Source: SAR202 cluster bacterium Io17-Chloro-G7
Lineage (GTDB): Bacteria; Chloroflexota; Dehalococcoidia; UBA3495
Reading direction: 5' to 3'
DNA: 31,517 bases
Assembly: GCA_002817055.1 (NCBI GenBank)
Contig: MUCU01000073.1
Span: 1 to 31,517 of the forward strand
The translations under genes were made by a program, and so were the position numbers. The notes below the pieces were generated by a model. That model saw only the letters and a program-made list of their open reading frames with translations, did not search any database and had not been told where the DNA came from. Positions 7,290-14,929 of this stretch are shown here, piece after piece (the stretch's first letter is position 1; each line of letters opens with the position of its first letter).

Positions 7290-8837
7290 GTGGCCGACAC
7301 TTCCAATTCGTCCATCGTCCGCCTGGAGAGTGAGGTGGCTGCAGCCTTGGGCCGGGCTGGCTATTCCGGCAAAGACAACCAGGACTACACTTCCTTGGTG
7401 GTGGGGGTGTCTGGAGGGCCGGACTCGGCGGCGCTGATCCATTGCCTGCATCGCCTAAAGGACGCCCACCGTCTCCGCCTGTACGTGGCTCACTTGAATC
7501 ACAACTTCAGGGGACAAGAAGCCTACGACGACGCCCGTTTTGTGTCCGACCTAGCCTTGGACTTGGGGCTGGAAGCGACTGTTGAACAACGGGACGTGCT
7601 GGCTTACCAGAGAGAGCGGCGCATCTCTTCCTTTGAGCAAGCGGCTAGGGAGTTCCGCTACCGTTTCTTGGCTGAGGTAGCAGAATCTGTCGGCGCAGCA
7701 GCGGTGGCAGTGGCCCACACCTCCGACGATTTGGCGGAAACAGTATTGCTGCACATTCTGCGCGGTTCCGGCACAGGCGGGTTACGGGGCATGTCCGAGC
7801 TTTCACCTTGGCCTTGGCCAAGAGACCAGGCTGAACTCAAGCTGTTTCGGCCGCTGTTGGGTCTGTCTAAAACAACCACGGTGGGTTATTGCCGGGAGTT
7901 AGGGAAGGACTACCGGGAGGACAGCGGGAATTACTTGCCCCGGTTTACCCGCAACCGCGTGCGTCTCAACCTGCTGCCCCTGTTGGAAGCCGAGTTTAAT
8001 CCCCGAGTCCGGGAATCGCTGATACGCCTGTCTCGTACAGCTTCGTTGGAACTGGACTACTTGGATGGGGAAACCGACCGATTGTGGGGGCAGGTCGCCA
8101 CGGAGGCCAATGGCGGAGTGGATTTTCGCCAATCCGACCTAGCGCAGGTTCACCCGGCGTTGCTTAAACTGCTGCTGCGCAAAGCCTACAGCCATGTGGC
8201 AGGTGACGCCCGCCGGCTCAGCCAGCCCAATTTGGACGCCATGACGGCCTTCGTTCACTCAAATTCCGCTGGTCGTAGCGTGGACCTCCCGGGCGGACTC
8301 AAGCTGCACCGTTCATATGACTATCTCAGGATGTCGCGGGAGTCCAGCTTGCCTTGCCCATTCCCCGTTTTGGACGAAGCCCAAGATTTGTCGCTGCCCA
8401 CTGCGGGAGGCGCAGCGGCAGTGGTTAAATTTGCGCTTTGGGAAATTACACTCCGAAATATCGACTCCGGCCAAATCGACTTTCGAGATGAGGCAATTTG
8501 GTCCCCAGCGCCGATTTTAGGCAGTGCAGTCAAAACCCAAATGTGGAAGGCCTACTTGGGCCGGGATGCTTTAGGGGACGGCTTACGGGTACGATCCTGG
8601 TTGCCGGGAGACCGGTTTCAGCCTTTGGGTCTGGCCAATGAGAAGAAGCTTCAGGATTTTTTCACCGATGCCCGGGTCCCCAAGGACTGGCGCAACCGGG
8701 TACCCCTTCTGGTGGCGGATAGGGGCATCGCTTGGGTGGTCGGTTACCGTATCGCCCAATGGGCAAGGGTGATTTCGCAAATCACAACGGCGAGCCCGGC
8801 GGTCGAAGTAGCATTTTCTTACGGCGGGTCTTCGTGA
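7290..8837 (+). CDS. tilS: tRNA(Ile)-lysidine synthase TilS
   Basis: 515 residues from GTG 7290, seven bases after the phosphatase stop. TilS uses ATP and lysine to convert C34 of the tRNA-Ile CAU anticodon to lysidine, so that it reads AUA. The N-type ATPase PP-loop is VVGVSGGPDSAALIH (SGGPDS at 41-46). HLNHNFRG, FEQAAREFRYRFL and VAHTSDDLAETVLLHILRG follow as in the family. The C-terminal TilS domain is clear in LPGDRFQPLG, KKLQDFFTDARVPKDWR and VPLLVADRGIAWVVGYRIA. The length fits the long TilS form. The Shine-Dalgarno is weak, so expression may rely on coupling to the gene before it. Confidence 0.95.
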   Translation: MADTSNSSIVRLESEVAAALGRAGYSGKDNQDYTSLVVGVSGGPDSAALIHCLHRLKDAHRLRLYVAHLNHNFRGQEAYDDARFVSDLALDLGLEATVEQRDVLAYQRERRISSFEQAAREFRYRFLAEVAESVGAAAVAVAHTSDDLAETVLLHILRGSGTGGLRGMSELSPWPWPRDQAELKLFRPLLGLSKTTTVGYCRELGKDYREDSGNYLPRFTRNRVRLNLLPLLEAEFNPRVRESLIRLSRTASLELDYLDGETDRLWGQVATEANGGVDFRQSDLAQVHPALLKLLLRKAYSHVAGDARRLSQPNLDAMTAFVHSNSAGRSVDLPGGLKLHRSYDYLRMSRESSLPCPFPVLDEAQDLSLPTAGGAAAVVKFALWEITLRNIDSGQIDFRDEAIWSPAPILGSAVKTQMWKAYLGRDALGDGLRVRSWLPGDRFQPLGLANEKKLQDFFTDARVPKDWRNRVPLLVADRGIAWVVGYRIAQWARVISQITTASPAVEVAFSYGGSS

Positions 8838-9013
8838 ATTGACGCTGCTAGCATCGAAGTGGCCCAGTAAGTGACGAACCCTTATCGTAGTCCACATCAG
8901 TTGGCCATGGTGCAGACAGACAAGTGGTCCTTAAACGGCCCTCGGTGGATGGGAATGGATCCAGCCAAGCCCCAAACTAGGTGATAATTATACCGCTTCT
9001 CTCCGACCCCATA

Positions 9014-9868
9014 TCAAATTCCCAGCAGACGTGAAGGGTTGTCTTTAACGAGCAGCCCAACCTCCACTTCCTCCATCCCCGCTTGGAGCAAGGTTGCGAT
9101 TCCCATTCTCAGTCCCTCGGCGGGCATGGGATGGTAGTCCTGGCCAAAGTCGCTGCTGACAATGCAGTTCTCCAAGCCGATGGCGGACATGGTTTCCGCC
9201 AAATCCCTTGGGGCCATGCGGTTGGCCAAAGGCATCATCACGTGCAAGCAATGCTCTAAGTAGGCCCCCATTGATGCCAGTGTTTTCATGTCTTCCACAG
9301 TCATTCCGCTCCAGAATGCCATGGTCGTAGCGTGGGTGACGACCACCCTGTTGATGCCAAAGTTACGGGCTTCCGCCACCAAAGCCATGCTCTCTTCTGT
9401 GGAAATATGACCGGTGGCCAGCACCATATTGTGGGATTTCACCAGTTCCAGAATGGCGAACACTTCGGGCACCAACTGGCCTTTGTCGTCTAAGATATAG
9501 ATGCCGCCTTCCAAGCCCCTTCGCTGATGGTCGGCGCGGGCCGCGTACGTGGGCATCCAGACCAACCTGCCCCCCATCAGAGCGGTAGCTTCCACCGCCT
9601 TAGGGTTAAGGCCGCCCACTTCAAAATCCAGGGCAACCCCACCAATTAAAGTAATATCCGGAACCACCTGACTGGCGGTGTAGGCGACGGGATGAGTCGG
9701 GTATTCATGGCTCTTTAGCACCAACCCGCGCATGCCCATTTCCTTGGCTTGCTGTGCGACGTCAATGGCGCTGCCGCGCCGCTCTACCTTTGGGTCGGGG
9801 GCAAAATGGACGTGGATATCCATGGCCCCTTCCATTAGCCGGTCTGCGTTACTCAATGTCTCTCCCAA
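9014..9868 (-). CDS. DUF6282-type amidohydrolase-like metal hydrolase
   Basis: 284 residues in a TIM-barrel amidohydrolase-like pattern: metal-binding MDIHVHFAPD (H19, H21), KSHEYPTHP (H54), ATGHIS (H154), VVTHATTMAF (H179) and SSDFGQDYHP (D240). These fit the DUF6282 group of putative hydrolases. The substrate is unknown. The start is uncertain: TTG at 9868 has no ribosome binding site, but GGGAGAG sits five bases before a TTG at codon 5, and ATGs occur at codons 12 and 16, just ahead of the metal motif. It converges on tilS. The metabolic genes further right give no direct link. Confidence 0.8.
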   Translation of the reverse strand: MGETLSNADRLMEGAMDIHVHFAPDPKVERRGSAIDVAQQAKEMGMRGLVLKSHEYPTHPVAYTASQVVPDITLIGGVALDFEVGGLNPKAVEATALMGGRLVWMPTYAARADHQRRGLEGGIYILDDKGQLVPEVFAILELVKSHNMVLATGHISTEESMALVAEARNFGINRVVVTHATTMAFWSGMTVEDMKTLASMGAYLEHCLHVMMPLANRMAPRDLAETMSAIGLENCIVSSDFGQDYHPMPAEGLRMGIATLLQAGMEEVEVGLLVKDNPSRLLGI

Positions 9869-10241
9869 TATATTTGCGGTCGGCTGCCTTTCTCTATCCG
9901 AGTGGGCAGCCGATTAAATCAGCCTATTGCCACGGATGGCGAGGAGTTTGCAACAGCGCAAGTCTGGGCATACTTTACAACTGGTGTGAATAAACTACAA
10001 CCTCGTTCCCGGTGGCCGGCAGATCCCCCTTTCTAAGGCAATCTCCCTCAGCCACGCTATGTCCCACCAATCCTGATTCCTCACCCGAACCCTGCCAGTG
10101 CACATCCGGGATAGAGATTGAGACGCCTATCGCAAAATCGGAGTGCTCGAATTCTGGTGAGGATTGCCATAAATCAGGCACGAACCGCCATTAAGAGATA
10201 ACAATTTAGACCTTATGAATAACTCTTTCCGGGGCCCGTAA
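9869..10241. other. 373-bp region without a convincing gene
   Basis: This lies upstream of the DUF6282-type gene and should carry its promoter, though I see no clear -35/-10 pair. A 68-codon minus-strand frame (9975-10181, GTG start) has no ribosome binding site and no recognisable family. An overlapping plus-strand frame is no better. No RNA gene is recognised. Confidence 0.4.
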
Positions 10242-10280
10242 CACAAAATGCCCCAGCTCTAGCAGCTGGGGCATTTTGTG
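10242..10280 (-). terminator. perfect 17-bp hairpin, probable terminator of the lipoprotein gene
   Basis: CACAAAATGCCCCAGCT (10242-10258) and its exact complement at 10264-10280 enclose a 5-base loop. On the minus strand the GC-rich core is followed by ATTTTGTGTTA, giving a U-rich 3' side. The hairpin could act in both directions. It lies 74 bp after the lipoprotein stop. Confidence 0.75.
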
Positions 10281-10353
10281 GATCGAGGGGGACAGCGGTG
10301 GTTGGGCTTCCACCACTTGTGATCAGACCGAGTTTTGAACGGAATGGCAAGGG

Positions 10354-11277
10354 TCATTGCCCTTGAATTTGTAACCGGGTGCCATCGGTGAACAATATGC
10401 TATTTGGCTCGAATACGACAGTCATATCGCTCTTACGGCAAGTTAAAACCAAGCCGGTTGAAGGGAAATCCGGGCCGCACAACTCAACAAGCCATTGATC
10501 TGCTTCGATTAAATCGGCCGGGTCAAGATTGTAGGTGGCGGTTGCTTCTTGCAGTGGCGTCAATGTGCTGTCATACGTCAGAGGGATCGTCTTGATCTGC
10601 GTTTCATACAGGTCATCGAATGTCACCACCCCGAAGAAAGAGCTAATGCCTCTTTCGCCAATGTTGCGATACTTGAACTCGAAAAGCAATCGTTCACCCA
10701 CGGTCCGCTCGCCGAAGACGCGCTTGGAGGCAGAATTCGAGAACCAAGCCATTTCTACGAAGTCGACTGTCAATGCCTCTCGCATCTGCAAGCCTGCATC
10801 GGGCTCAGGAGTAGCATTGGGCGTAGGCTCGAGCGTTGGTTCGGGCGAAAGCCCTGGCGTAGCTTCGGGTGTAGGCTCGGCGATTGGTTCCGGCGTTTCA
10901 ACGACAGCCGGGATTAACGATATCTCTGGCATCGCCTCTGGCGGCGGTTCGGATGCTTGCCGGGGCGCGGAGATCGGAGACCCGGTTCGGTCGGGTTGCG
11001 CCTCAGCGTCTTTCATCGCTGGTTTTGGGGTCGCGGTGGGGGCCGACTGTAATGCCGCCGTTGTGGTTGTTGCCGTAGTGGTTGTCAATGTGGGGCCGGT
11101 AGAGAGAGTCTCTCCGGGTTCGGGGGAAACGTTGGGCTCAAGAGTTGGTACCGGAGCAGGATTCGTTTCGGGACTGGGAGAAATGTCTGTTTCGGCCTCG
11201 ATTGATATGCTGGACCCACAGGCGATTGATACCGTTAATAAAATGCCAATAGCTAACGGCATCAGGCCAATTTTCAT
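10354..11277 (-). CDS. predicted lipoprotein with Pro/Thr-rich linker and C-terminal soluble domain
   Basis: 307 residues. The N-terminal signal MKIGLMPLAIGILLTVSIAC ends in a plausible lipobox (SIA-C20), which predicts export and lipid anchoring. Residues about 28-165 form a low-complexity linker of Pro, Glu, Thr and Ala (TPEPIAEPTPEATP-like repeats, a TTTTATTTT run) typical of cell-wall or surface spacers. Residues about 170-307 form a folded-looking domain (VFGERTVGERLLFEFKYRNI, FFGVVTFDDLYETQI) that I cannot assign. It resembles a beta-sandwich ligand or protein-interaction domain only in general pattern. AAGGAGG lies 12 bases before the ATG and can pair with an upstream segment (see the leader feature). 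Confidence 0.8.
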   Translation of the reverse strand: MKIGLMPLAIGILLTVSIACGSSISIEAETDISPSPETNPAPVPTLEPNVSPEPGETLSTGPTLTTTTATTTTAALQSAPTATPKPAMKDAEAQPDRTGSPISAPRQASEPPPEAMPEISLIPAVVETPEPIAEPTPEATPGLSPEPTLEPTPNATPEPDAGLQMREALTVDFVEMAWFSNSASKRVFGERTVGERLLFEFKYRNIGERGISSFFGVVTFDDLYETQIKTIPLTYDSTLTPLQEATATYNLDPADLIEADQWLVELCGPDFPSTGLVLTCRKSDMTVVFEPNSILFTDGTRLQIQGQ

Positions 11278-11288
11278 GAGTATTTGAA

Positions 11289-11355
11289 ACCTCCTTACTA
11301 TGTAACCTTTCTGGGCAACCCATACGGGTTATTTGCAGCCCATAGTAGAGGAGGT
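11289..11355 (-). promoter_or_regulatory. leader hairpin that can mask the lipoprotein ribosome binding site
   Basis: On the minus strand ACCTCCTCTACTATG (11355-11341) is complementary to CATAGTAAGGAGGT (11302-11289), giving a 14-bp helix with a single bulged base. The AGGAGG it pairs away is the Shine-Dalgarno of the lipoprotein gene. Inside lies a second stem-loop, AACCC-GTAT-GGGTT (11330-11317), flanked by GGGC/GCCC. The arrangement fits a translational switch or thermosensor. No known riboswitch consensus is recognised. Confidence 0.6.
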
Positions 11356-11545
11356 CATACCCGCGAGTAGTGTGACTAATGTTTGAATTTCTGCTTAAAT
11401 TATTTTGGATGAGATAGCTTTTCAGTGGTTGCGCTTTAACTGTTGCCCGCACCCATAGGCGTCAGTCATAACCTAAGTCTCCTATATCCAAGACTACGAC
11501 CGACGCCCGGTGCCAGATTTTACCTTGAATATAAAAGCTCGGAGC

Positions 11546-12637
11546 CTAAGGAATCCGAATGACGGAACGAAGGGTCTCTCCCCGCTCCATGGCGTCAAAG
11601 GCGGCCTCAGCGTCTTCCAACCCGATTTCCCGAGTCACTACCCCGTCCAAATCCAGTTCGCCGTTTCGGTACCAATCGGCCAGCAACGGAAAGTCTCGGG
11701 ACGGCAGGCAGTCGCCATACCAGCTAACCCTCAACCCCCCGCCCAGGCCGAAAAACTGGAGCATGGGTAGTTCCATCTTCATGGACGGATCGGGAACGCC
11801 TATAAGAGTGCAGGTACCGGCCAGGTCCCGGGACCACAGGGCTTGAAGCAGGGTTTGGGGAGAACCGACGGCTTCGAATGAGTAGTCGACGCCGTTACCG
11901 CCGGTGAGGCTTTTGATCGCCTCCACTGGGTCTGTCTTGCTGGCGTCAACCAGGTCCGTTGCGCCAAACTGGCGGGCCCAGTCCAGCTTGTTCTGGGCAA
12001 TGTCCACGGCGATGATCTTGCCGGCTCTCGCTAGCTTGGCGCCCATGATTACGCTGCAACCAACGCCGCCACAACCGTAAACCGCTACGGTGCTGCCCCT
12101 GCGCACGCTGGCGGTATAGAGCGCCGCCCCTACTCCGGTCATGACGCCGCAGCCGATCAAGCACGCTTGGGAAGGTGGACACTCGGTGGACACCGGAATG
12201 GCCTGCTTGGCCGCAACGACGGTCTGGGTACAAAATGTCCCGATGCCCAGTGCGGGACTAAGCACCCGACTATCGCTTTTGGTGGTCATGCGGGGTTTGG
12301 CGTTCAGGCTGGCCGAGCATAAATTAGGCTGACCCAATTGGCAGAACCGGCAATGTTCGCAAGGAGCGCGCCAAGCCAAAATGACATAATCCCCAATAGC
12401 AGGGGTAGTGACACCCTCTCCCACCGACTCGACTATGCCTGCGCCTTCGTGGCCCAGCAGGTAGGGAAATTCGTCCGAGATTTTCCCTTCTTTGTACATC
12501 AGATCGGTATGGCACACGCCGCTTGCCTGGATACGAACCAATACTTCTCCAGGCCCCGGATCCTCAATGAGGATTTCTTCTAACTGAGACCGTTCCCCGG
12601 CTTTCCTAGACACCACACCCATTCCCGTTATCGTCAT
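11546..12637 (-). CDS. zinc-dependent alcohol dehydrogenase (MDR superfamily)
   Basis: 363 residues. The catalytic zinc site is C42 (ASGVCHTDL), H63-E64 (LLGHEGAG) and C163 (IGCGVMTGVGAALYTA). The structural zinc site is C93, C96, C99 and C107 (PCEHCRFCQLGQPNLC). The dinucleotide motif GCGGVG is at 188-193, and the acidic end of the second strand (AVDIAQNKL) favours NAD(H). The GCGVMTG block is typical of the class III/mycothiol-dependent formaldehyde and aryl-alcohol dehydrogenase branch, so the substrate is probably a primary alcohol or an aldehyde adduct; the exact one is unknown. ATG 12637 follows AGGGGGAG at short spacing. It is divergent from the SDR gene. Confidence 0.92.
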   Translation of the reverse strand: MTITGMGVVSRKAGERSQLEEILIEDPGPGEVLVRIQASGVCHTDLMYKEGKISDEFPYLLGHEGAGIVESVGEGVTTPAIGDYVILAWRAPCEHCRFCQLGQPNLCSASLNAKPRMTTKSDSRVLSPALGIGTFCTQTVVAAKQAIPVSTECPPSQACLIGCGVMTGVGAALYTASVRRGSTVAVYGCGGVGCSVIMGAKLARAGKIIAVDIAQNKLDWARQFGATDLVDASKTDPVEAIKSLTGGNGVDYSFEAVGSPQTLLQALWSRDLAGTCTLIGVPDPSMKMELPMLQFFGLGGGLRVSWYGDCLPSRDFPLLADWYRNGELDLDGVVTREIGLEDAEAAFDAMERGETLRSVIRIP

Positions 12638-12903
12638 AGCTCCCCCTGGCTAGTTTTGGTTTTTGGCCCAGCGGCCTTTCGGAATTTGAACGTTGGTATG
12701 TTACCACGACCCACTCGTTTGGACACAGGTTGGACCCCGGTTTTGACCGCTAGTGGTCGGCCCAGTCATTACTTAGGCCTCTATTACCTGAGACCGTTGA
12801 GATGGAGCCGAGAAACTGCCGCTTGCCGCAATCGGGAGGCATTGGTAGCATGGGGCAAACTCGGAGGCGTATTCCCGCACAATTTCAGATCAAGGAGAGA
12901 GCC

Positions 12904-13695
12904 ATGGACCTGGGAATTAAGGGAAGAGTAGCGGTCATCGGCGGCGGTAGCAAAGGCTTGGGGAAAGCGTGTGCGCTCTCTTTGGCCCAAGAAGGCGCCA
13001 ACGTCGCCATTTGCAGCCGAAACGTTGAAGATTTGGAAGCTGCGGCCCAGGAAATACGCACGGCAACGGAAGCTCAGGTGCTGACAGTGCCCGGTGACCT
13101 TTCCCGCTTGCCGGATATTCAAAACCTGATCCAGACCACTGTTGACCATTTTGGCAGATTGGACATAGTCGTATCCAATTCCGGCGGTCCCCCGGAAGGC
13201 CGGGCTGTAGACACACAGGAAGAAACTTGGGACCGGGCTTTCCAGATGGCGCTCAATTTTTTCATCCGCATGGGCCGTGAGGCGGTGCCCCACCTGAGAA
13301 AGCAGTCTTGGGGACGCATCATTAACATTCTGGCCAGCACCGTCTACCAACCCATCGACAACCTGGTTACGTCGGGGGTCACCAGGATGGGAGCTGTGGC
13401 CTACGCCAAGAGCTTGGCCGACGAAGTTGGACGAGACAACATTCTGGTCAACAACGTAGCGCCTGGGTTCCTGCTTACCGACCGTATGGTGCACATTTTC
13501 GAGACGAGGGGAGCGGAGACGGGCGTATCCACCGAGGAAGCCCTCAATGCCCGGTCATCCAGCATTCCTTTGGGCCGCTTTGGCCGTCCTGAAGAATTGG
13601 CGGACTTGGTGGCCTTCCTAGCCTCGGAGAAGAACGGCTACATCACGGGGACCACCATCTTGGTGGACGGCGGAGTGGTCCGTTCGGTGATGTAA
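12904..13695 (+). CDS. SDR-family oxidoreductase lacking the canonical YxxxK
   Basis: 263 residues from ATG 12904, chosen because AAGGAGAG lies just upstream and the family N-terminus begins here; a longer frame from 12802 has no such support. The cofactor loop reads VIGGGSKGLGKA (11-22) instead of TGxxxGIG, and VSNSGG (90-95) replaces NNAG. After the Ser of LASTVYQP (S145) the expected Tyr-x-x-x-Lys is missing: the stretch is LVTSGVTRMGAVAYAKSL. VNNVAPGFLLTDR and the C-terminal ITGTTILVDGG are intact. This matches the BKR-like SDR subgroup known to deviate at both motifs. The reaction is unknown. Confidence 0.88.
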   Translation: MDLGIKGRVAVIGGGSKGLGKACALSLAQEGANVAICSRNVEDLEAAAQEIRTATEAQVLTVPGDLSRLPDIQNLIQTTVDHFGRLDIVVSNSGGPPEGRAVDTQEETWDRAFQMALNFFIRMGREAVPHLRKQSWGRIINILASTVYQPIDNLVTSGVTRMGAVAYAKSLADEVGRDNILVNNVAPGFLLTDRMVHIFETRGAETGVSTEEALNARSSSIPLGRFGRPEELADLVAFLASEKNGYITGTTILVDGGVVRSVM

Positions 13696-13786
13696 CCCTG
13701 GGGTTTCGGTGCTCGAGCTTATTCCGCATCATCATGCTGGAGCATTCTTCATGACGGGAATCGCAGATCCGTCAAGTCGGCGCCCG

Positions 13787-13824
13787 AAAAAAGGACCCCA
13801 CCGCAATGCAACTCGCGGCGGGGG
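13787..13824 (-). terminator. rho-independent terminator of the dienelactone hydrolase gene
   Basis: Read on the minus strand, CCCCGCCGC pairs with GCGGTGGGG (one mismatch) around a 10-base loop, followed by TCCTTTTTT. It lies between two converging genes. Confidence 0.8.
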
Positions 13825-13858
13825 CTAACTTTAGGACTTGAAGGCTTATGGAAGACCG

Positions 13859-14584
13859 CTAACCCTTGAGGTGGGTGTCGAAGAAGGCCATAGCCTTGCT
13901 CCAAGCGTCCCGCGCCGACTCGGGGCGGTAGCTGGCCCTGGCGTTGCAGTTAAAGCCGTGGCCGGCGCCGGGGTAGGTGTGGAACTCATAGTTCTTGCTG
14001 TGTTTGTTCAATTCAACCTCGAAGGTTGCCACCTCCTCAGGAGAAGGATTGGCATCGTCTTCTCCGAACAAACCCAGCATGGGGGCCGAGATGCCCGATG
14101 TCCGCTCAAGGGGAGAAGGCCCGTCGCCCCTGGCTACGGGGATAAATCCACCGTAATACACCACTGAGGCTTTTAGGTCGGAAATAGTGCAAGCAGCAAG
14201 GTAGGTCACCCGGCCACCAAAGCAAAATCCCACGATACCGATGCGGTCCGATTGCACAAAAGGCTGGGCTTTCAGGAAGTCCACCGCTGCCTGTACGTCG
14301 GCGATAATATTGACGTCGGTGCACTGTTGCATCCTGGCTACGGCTGTGTCCATCTCTTCGTGCAAACCCATTGTCATCGGACCTTCTCGGTGGAACATAG
14401 CCGGGGCCAGCCCCACATATCCTTGAGCGGGAAAACGGTCGGTGAGAAACTGGATGTGGGAGTTGACTCCCCAAATCTCCTGGATTACAACCACCGCCGG
14501 ACTGGGTCCGTCCCCTTCAGGTCTGGCCAGGTACGCTTCCATGTTTTCGTTGTTAACGCTGATGTCCACCCAACTCTGTGGCAT
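13859..14584 (-). CDS. dienelactone hydrolase family protein
   Basis: 241 residues, the family length. Alpha/beta hydrolase with the Cys nucleophile in GFCFGGRV (C121), the acid in GLFGEDDANP (D176 or D177), His in GAGHGFN (H209) and the conserved Glu of VVVIQEIWGVN (E36). Family members hydrolyse dienelactone to maleylacetate in chloroaromatic breakdown, but many act on other lactones or esters. No aromatic ring-cleavage gene is nearby, so the substrate is open. The ATG at 14584 is preceded by GGAGGG six bases away. A second ATG five bases upstream is out of frame. Confidence 0.93.
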   Translation of the reverse strand: MPQSWVDISVNNENMEAYLARPEGDGPSPAVVVIQEIWGVNSHIQFLTDRFPAQGYVGLAPAMFHREGPMTMGLHEEMDTAVARMQQCTDVNIIADVQAAVDFLKAQPFVQSDRIGIVGFCFGGRVTYLAACTISDLKASVVYYGGFIPVARGDGPSPLERTSGISAPMLGLFGEDDANPSPEEVATFEVELNKHSKNYEFHTYPGAGHGFNCNARASYRPESARDAWSKAMAFFDTHLKG

Positions 14585-14692
14585 TCCATGCCCTCCAAAT
14601 TTAATTTTCGGAAACCAAATCCTCTAGAAGCTCCTCTTGAACTGGAAACTTTTGCTACAGCAACCTGGTACCCAATCGGCCGAACTATGCGG

Positions 14693-14776
14693 TGTCACCC
14701 TGAACGAAGTGAAGGGTCTGGGGCGCTGGGGCTACTTCACCTCAGATTCTTCTTTGCTCCGTTCGTTAAATTGACA
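14693..14776. repeat. small inverted-repeat element (two degenerate arms)
   Basis: The left arm TGTCACCCTGAACGAAGTGA continues to GGGTCTG (14693-14720). The right arm (14743-14776), read in reverse complement, starts TGTCAATTTAACGAACGGAG and continues to AAGAATCTG. Both are versions of a TGTCA..TGAACGAAG.GAAG.RTCTG motif of the kind seen as dispersed non-coding repeats in bacterial genomes. It sits in the 345-bp gap between the dienelactone hydrolase and amidase genes, which otherwise shows no gene. Confidence 0.65.
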
Positions 14777-14929
14777 TCGTGATAAGAATGACTGAGCACC
14801 GCAAACAGCCGCGCAAATGAACCTGCACTTTCTAACACGGCCATCAACCAGTGACCGGGCGATTCGTCTTGGTCGTCCATCGTCATTGGGCTCGACCCCG
14901 ACTTCATAACAGGGAACGAGGCATTCCCT

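Noticed and set aside
9975..10181. 68-codon minus-strand gene upstream of the DUF6282-type gene
   Set aside because: It has a GTG start without ribosome binding site, no recognisable motif and no partner. It is kept only as a note in the region entry.
10535..11287. 250-codon plus-strand frame opposite the lipoprotein gene
   Set aside because: It is mirrored from the Pro/Thr-rich linker (giving GVGSGVGS-type runs). The minus-strand gene has a signal peptide, lipobox and good ribosome binding site.
11278..11400. Known riboswitch (cyclic di-GMP or other GEMM type) before the lipoprotein gene
   Set aside because: The conserved core of those classes is not present. Only the SD-masking helix and inner hairpin can be supported.
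12784..13494. 236-codon minus-strand frame opposite the SDR gene
   Set aside because: The plus strand holds a clear SDR protein with the family motifs and a good ribosome binding site. The opposite frame resembles nothing.
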